Shown: one piece after another, positions 61,039 through 64,000 of the stretch
Position numbering within the stretch: the stretch's first letter is position 1
Layout: each line of letters opens with the position of its first letter
DNA from: Variovorax sp. DXTD-1
GTDB lineage: Bacteria > Pseudomonadota > Gammaproteobacteria > Burkholderiales > Burkholderiaceae_C
Length of the DNA: 64,000 nucleotides
Direction: 5' to 3'
Assembly: GCF_003984625.1 (NCBI RefSeq)
Contig: NZ_RWKH01000006.1
Coordinates: forward strand, 1-64,000
Program-made: the position numbers and the translations under genes
The notes under the pieces: generated by a model
Told to the model about the DNA's origin: nothing
The model's database searches: none
What the model saw: only the letters and a program-made list of their open reading frames with translations

Positions 61039-61594
61039 TATTGCCCTGTTCGAGCTGATCAACGCGGGTGCCACGGCGCCGGCGTGGAGCATCCATTTCG
61101 CGCGCTTTGCCTCCGATGTGCTGCCGACCCTGCTGGCCCTCGCGGTCATGGGCGCGGCGGCAATCGACCGGCGCCTGCGCTATGCCTTCTTTACCGCGCT
61201 GGTCAGCGTGCTGGCCGTCTGGGTCCTGGTGAACGTGTTCCGTTCGGTCATGCCGTTCCAACGGCCCGCGTTCTATGGGCTGGGCGTGCAGTGGGCGCCG
61301 CAGGGCGCGCGGCCGGGCTTTCCGAGCCTGCATGCCGCGGGCACCTTTGCCGCCGCGTTTGCGCTCTGGTGCCTGCCGTGGCGCGCGCCCATGATTGCGG
61401 CGCTGGTGGTGGCCGCCGTCGTCGGATGGAGCCGCGTGTTCCTGGGGCTGCACTTTCCGTTCGACGTGGTCGTCGGCGCCATGCTGGCGGCGCTGGTCGC
61501 GATCGTGGTCGAGCGCCGCGTCAGTCGCCCATTGAACCTGGCACTCAGGGCCTATATGCGGCCCCGGCTGCGGGCAAGGCGAGCCCGCGCCTAG
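61025..61594 (+). CDS. PAP2-family phosphatase, undecaprenyl-diphosphatase-like (BcrC type)
   Basis: A 189-aa inner-membrane PAP2 phosphatase. Motif 1 is reduced to RSVMPFQRPAF near residue 73, motif 2 is PSLHAAGTFA near 101 and motif 3 is SRVFLGLHFPFDVVVG near 138, a pattern close to BcrC/YbjG. These enzymes recycle undecaprenyl diphosphate and give bacitracin tolerance. It overlaps the preceding PAP2 gene by 14 bp, so the two are co-translated. It is followed by 88 bp and the eptA gene. Confidence 0.82.
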   Translation: MQALDIALFELINAGATAPAWSIHFARFASDVLPTLLALAVMGAAAIDRRLRYAFFTALVSVLAVWVLVNVFRSVMPFQRPAFYGLGVQWAPQGARPGFPSLHAAGTFAAAFALWCLPWRAPMIAALVVAAVVGWSRVFLGLHFPFDVVVGAMLAALVAIVVERRVSRPLNLALRAYMRPRLRARRARA

Positions 61595-61621
61595 CCAGGG
61601 GAGGGCCTCCGCGGGCCCATT

Positions 61622-61676
61622 CTGAACGCCGGCTGAACGGGCCATTCAGGCTTCCTTCAGTTGCGCTTTCTACAGT
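61622..61676 (+). promoter_or_regulatory. PmrA-like repeats and -10 element before eptA
   Basis: TTCAGG at 61645 and TTCAGT at 61656 are 11 bp apart. They are preceded by CTGAAC at 61622 and 61633, the same 11-bp pair in the opposite direction. A -10 element TACAGT (61671-61676) begins exactly 10 bp after the last repeat, the same distance as before the PAP2 gene. Transcription would start almost at the eptA ATG (61683). Confidence 0.65.
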
Positions 61677-61682
61677 CGGCGC

Positions 61683-63434
61683 ATGTCATTTACGCGAATC
61701 GAGCCTGCGCCCGCACGGGGCATGGAACCGCCTGCAGCCAGCGCGCCTTACCTGGCATTTGCACATGCGCTCTGGGCACGCATCGACCTGTGGCTCGCAC
61801 GGCCGCGCACGGCGCAACGGGTGGTGGTGTGGCTCGCCCTCTACCTTGCCGCCGCCGCCAACTGGCCGCTGTGGGACGAACTCGCGCGCATCGGCGGCGC
61901 ACCGAGCGCCTACCTGCCCACCACCGCAGCCATGGCGGTGCTCATGGTGTGCGCCACCGTGGCGCTGCTGTCCTTCACCGCATGGTCGCGCTGGATGAAG
62001 CCGCTGTGGTTTGCCGTGGTGCTGATGGCGGCGTTCGTGCAGCACTACATGCTCGAGTACCGGGTGGTGATGGATCCGACCATGATTGCCAACGTGCTGC
62101 AGACCGACCCGAACGAGGCGCGAGACCTCATGAGTTGGCGCATGGCGTTCCATGTGCTGCTGGTTGTGCTGCTGCCGGGTGTGGCGCTCTGGCGCGCGCG
62201 CATCGTGCCGATGCGCTTTGTCGGCAAGCTCTGGCGCAACGCGGCGCTGCTGGTGCTGGCCGCGGTGATGGCCTTGGCGGCGGCCGTGTCGATGAACCGC
62301 CAGCTCGCGCCGCTGATGCGCAACAACGTGCACCTGCGCTACATGATGAACCCGGTGGCGAGCCTCTATTCGGCCGGCTCGGTGCTCATCAAGCCGCTGT
62401 TCAAGCGCAGCCGCAAGCTGATTCCCATCACCGCCGGCACGGCGCTGGGCGCGAGCTATGCCGGGCAGGCCCGGCCGCCGATGTTCGTGCTGGTGGTGGG
62501 CGAAACAGCGCGGGCCGACCACTTCGGCCTGAACGGCTATGCCCGCGACACCACGCCCGAGCTGGCCGCGCGGGGCGTGCTGAGCTACCGCGACGTGCAT
62601 TCGTGCGGCACCAACACGCTCGCGTCGGTGCCGTGCATGTTCTCGCCGCTGGGCAAGCAAGGCTACGAATCGCGCAAGGACGACTACGAGAACCTGGTCG
62701 ACGTGCTGCAGGCCGCCGGCCTGGCCGTGCTGTGGCTCGACAACCAGGCGGGCTGCAAGGACGTCTGCACGCGCATTCCGAATGCCTCGGCGTTCGACAG
62801 CCTTTCGCCCGCGCAGAAGAGCGCGCTGTGCGACGGCGAGGAGTGCCTGGACGACGTCATGCTCAAGGGGCTCGACGCACGCATCGCGGCGCTGCCGGCC
62901 GAGCGCCGCGCAAAGGGCGTGGTGCTGGTCATGCATCAGATGGGTAGCCATGGGCCGGCCTACTACAAGCGTTCGGCGCCGGAGGTGAAGCGCTTCCTGC
63001 CCGAGTGCAAGACCAACGCACTGGCCGAGTGCGGCCATGCGGAGCTGCAGAACGTGTACGACAACTCCATCGCCCAGACCGACCACTTCCTGGGCCAGAC
63101 CATCGACTGGCTCAAGGCCCAGTCGGGGCGCTACGACCCGGCGCTGCTGTACGTGAGCGACCATGGGGAGTCGCTCGGCGAGTACGGCCTGTTCCTGCAT
63201 GGCGTGCCCTACAGCTTTGCGCCGGAGGCGCAGAAGCACGTGCCCATGGTCACCTGGTTCGGCCAGGGCATGAGCGAACGCCGCAAGCTCTCGATGCCGT
63301 GCATGGAAGCGGGGCTCGACACGCCGCTCACGCACGACAACCTCTATCACACCGTGCTGGGGTTGATGGATGTGAGCAACTCCACCTACAAGCCCGCCTT
63401 GGACGCGCTCGCGTCCTGCCGAAACAAGGCCTGA
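61683..63434 (+). CDS. eptA: Lipid A phosphoethanolamine transferase
   Basis: A 583-aa inner-membrane enzyme that adds phosphoethanolamine to lipid A and lowers binding of polymyxin-type peptides. About five N-terminal helices (residues ~45-215) are followed by a periplasmic alkaline-phosphatase-like sulfatase domain. The zinc and nucleophile sites are VVGETARADHFGLNGY near 275, SCGTNTLASVPCMFS near 307 (nucleophile Thr310, or Thr312), VLVMHQMGSHGPAYYKR near 419 and YVSDHGESLGEYGLFLHG near 490. Six or more Cys in this domain match the disulfides of EptA/MCR. ATG at 61683 has no ribosome-binding site, fitting a leaderless mRNA. Confidence 0.95.
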   Translation: MSFTRIEPAPARGMEPPAASAPYLAFAHALWARIDLWLARPRTAQRVVVWLALYLAAAANWPLWDELARIGGAPSAYLPTTAAMAVLMVCATVALLSFTAWSRWMKPLWFAVVLMAAFVQHYMLEYRVVMDPTMIANVLQTDPNEARDLMSWRMAFHVLLVVLLPGVALWRARIVPMRFVGKLWRNAALLVLAAVMALAAAVSMNRQLAPLMRNNVHLRYMMNPVASLYSAGSVLIKPLFKRSRKLIPITAGTALGASYAGQARPPMFVLVVGETARADHFGLNGYARDTTPELAARGVLSYRDVHSCGTNTLASVPCMFSPLGKQGYESRKDDYENLVDVLQAAGLAVLWLDNQAGCKDVCTRIPNASAFDSLSPAQKSALCDGEECLDDVMLKGLDARIAALPAERRAKGVVLVMHQMGSHGPAYYKRSAPEVKRFLPECKTNALAECGHAELQNVYDNSIAQTDHFLGQTIDWLKAQSGRYDPALLYVSDHGESLGEYGLFLHGVPYSFAPEAQKHVPMVTWFGQGMSERRKLSMPCMEAGLDTPLTHDNLYHTVLGLMDVSNSTYKPALDALASCRNKA

Positions 63435-63443
63435 AGGATCGCG

Positions 63444-64000
63444 CTATTTCTTCTCGCGAGGCAGCCGCCCCATCAGGAAGAACTCGGGGTTCGGCTGCAT
63501 GCCGCTGAAGCTGGCAAGGCGGTTGCTCAGACCGAAGAAGGCCGTGATGGAAGCGATGTCCCAGATGTCCTCATCGTCGAAGCCGTGGGCATGCAATGCG
63601 CTGAAGTCCGCATCGTCGACTTCATGCGAGCGCTCGCAGACCTTCATCGCAAAGTCGAGCATGGCGCGCTGGCGCGGCGTGATGTCGGCCTTGCGGTAGT
63701 TCACGGCCACCTGGTCGGCCACCAGCGGCTTCTTCTCGTAGATGCGCAGCAGCGCGCCGTGTGCCACGACGCAGTAAAGGCACTGGTTGGCCGCGCTCGT
63801 GGTGGTGACGATCATCTCGCGGTCGCCCTTGGTGAGCGAGCCTTCTTCCTTCAGCATCAGCGCGTCGTGGTAGGCGAAGAAGGCGCGCCACTCGGCCGGG
63901 CGCCGCGCCAGCGCGAGGAAAACGTTGGGCACGAAGCCGGCCTTCTCCTGCACCGCCAGAATCGCGGTGCGGATGTCTTCGGGCAGGTCTTTCAGCTCGG
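63444..64000 (-). CDS. Peroxidase-related/AhpD-like protein, 5' end cut by the window
   Basis: The C-terminal ~185 residues of an alkylhydroperoxidase D-like protein (carboxymuconolactone decarboxylase superfamily, peroxidase-related group). The redox motif is CLYCVVAHG, a CxxC followed by His, and FVPNVFLALARRPAEWRAFFAYHDALM precedes it. The frame is open to the window edge (ELKDLPEDIRTAILAVQEKAG), so the start lies beyond 64000. Convergent with eptA, 9 bp apart. It probably reduces peroxides through a dithiol mechanism. Confidence 0.85.
   Translation of the reverse strand, partial: ELKDLPEDIRTAILAVQEKAGFVPNVFLALARRPAEWRAFFAYHDALMLKEEGSLTKGDREMIVTTTSAANQCLYCVVAHGALLRIYEKKPLVADQVAVNYRKADITPRQRAMLDFAMKVCERSHEVDDADFSALHAHGFDDEDIWDIASITAFFGLSNRLASFSGMQPNPEFFLMGRLPREKK

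Overview
The window is about 64 kb of high-GC, densely packed chromosomal DNA from a betaproteobacterium. Gene content and style (tripartite TRAP transporters, a Bug-type binding protein, many LysR/IclR/TetR regulators, a glycine-riboswitch gcvTHP operon, an eptA lipid A locus) point to the Burkholderiales, most likely Comamonadaceae of the Variovorax type. That placement is an inference from gene style, not from a marker gene. I see no rRNA, tRNA, CRISPR array or prophage.

Layout. 0.1-2.4 kb: chorismate synthase (aroC) and an overlapping MFS gene. 2.6-6.7 kb: a sugar ABC importer of the FrcBCA type ending in its ROK regulator, with a 21-bp palindrome upstream. 6.7-8.1 kb: two small genes, one a winged helix fused to what looks like a dead nucleotidyltransferase fold. 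8.1-22.1 kb: a hydroaromatic/protocatechuate island holding a Bug protein, an IclR regulator of the PcaR type, two AroE-like dehydrogenases around a DctQMP TRAP importer, pcaB-pcaC-MFS-pcaD with overlapping start/stop codons, a two-domain 3-dehydroshikimate dehydratase (quiC type) and an MHS-family permease. Matching palindromes sit before the first AroE gene and before quiC. Together these genes would import shikimate/quinate-like acids, convert them to protocatechuate and take them down the beta-ketoadipate route; the ring-cleavage dioxygenase pcaGH must lie elsewhere.

22.1-30.8 kb: small redox and regulator genes (DsbA/FrnE, LysR, RidA, NAD(P)H oxidoreductase/TetR pair, LysR, a quinone reductase killed by one in-frame amber codon, an NmrA-like protein) and a large regulator with two degenerate HD-GYP halves joined to a LuxR HTH. 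30.9-33.2 kb: a two-gene unit of a processive membrane glycosyltransferase and an outer-membrane barrel. 33.3-36.5 kb: nitronate monooxygenase, esterase, DUF3014 protein and a small gene whose ribosome-binding site lies in a hairpin. 36.5-41.3 kb: gcvTHP (minus strand) behind a tandem glycine riboswitch. 42-45.5 kb: a second TRAP importer (dctPQM) preceded by a decayed D-erythronate dehydrogenase gene.

45.5-52.4 kb: LysR, a DUF1445 (D-glutamate cyclase-like) protein, an MFS carrier and a giant 5-oxoprolinase/hydantoinase, plausibly a D-glutamate/5-oxoproline pathway. 52.4-54.15 kb: an IS1111-type (IS110 family) element that has split one arm of an inverted pair of REP-like repeats. 54.2-58.1 kb: ETF-ubiquinone oxidoreductase, SDR, an EamA permease that seems to start at CTG, and a thioesterase. 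58.1-63.4 kb: an OmpR/QseC-type two-component system, two PAP2 phosphatases and eptA, with PmrA-like direct repeats at equal distance from the -10 element in front of both effector transcription units. The window ends inside an AhpD-like gene.
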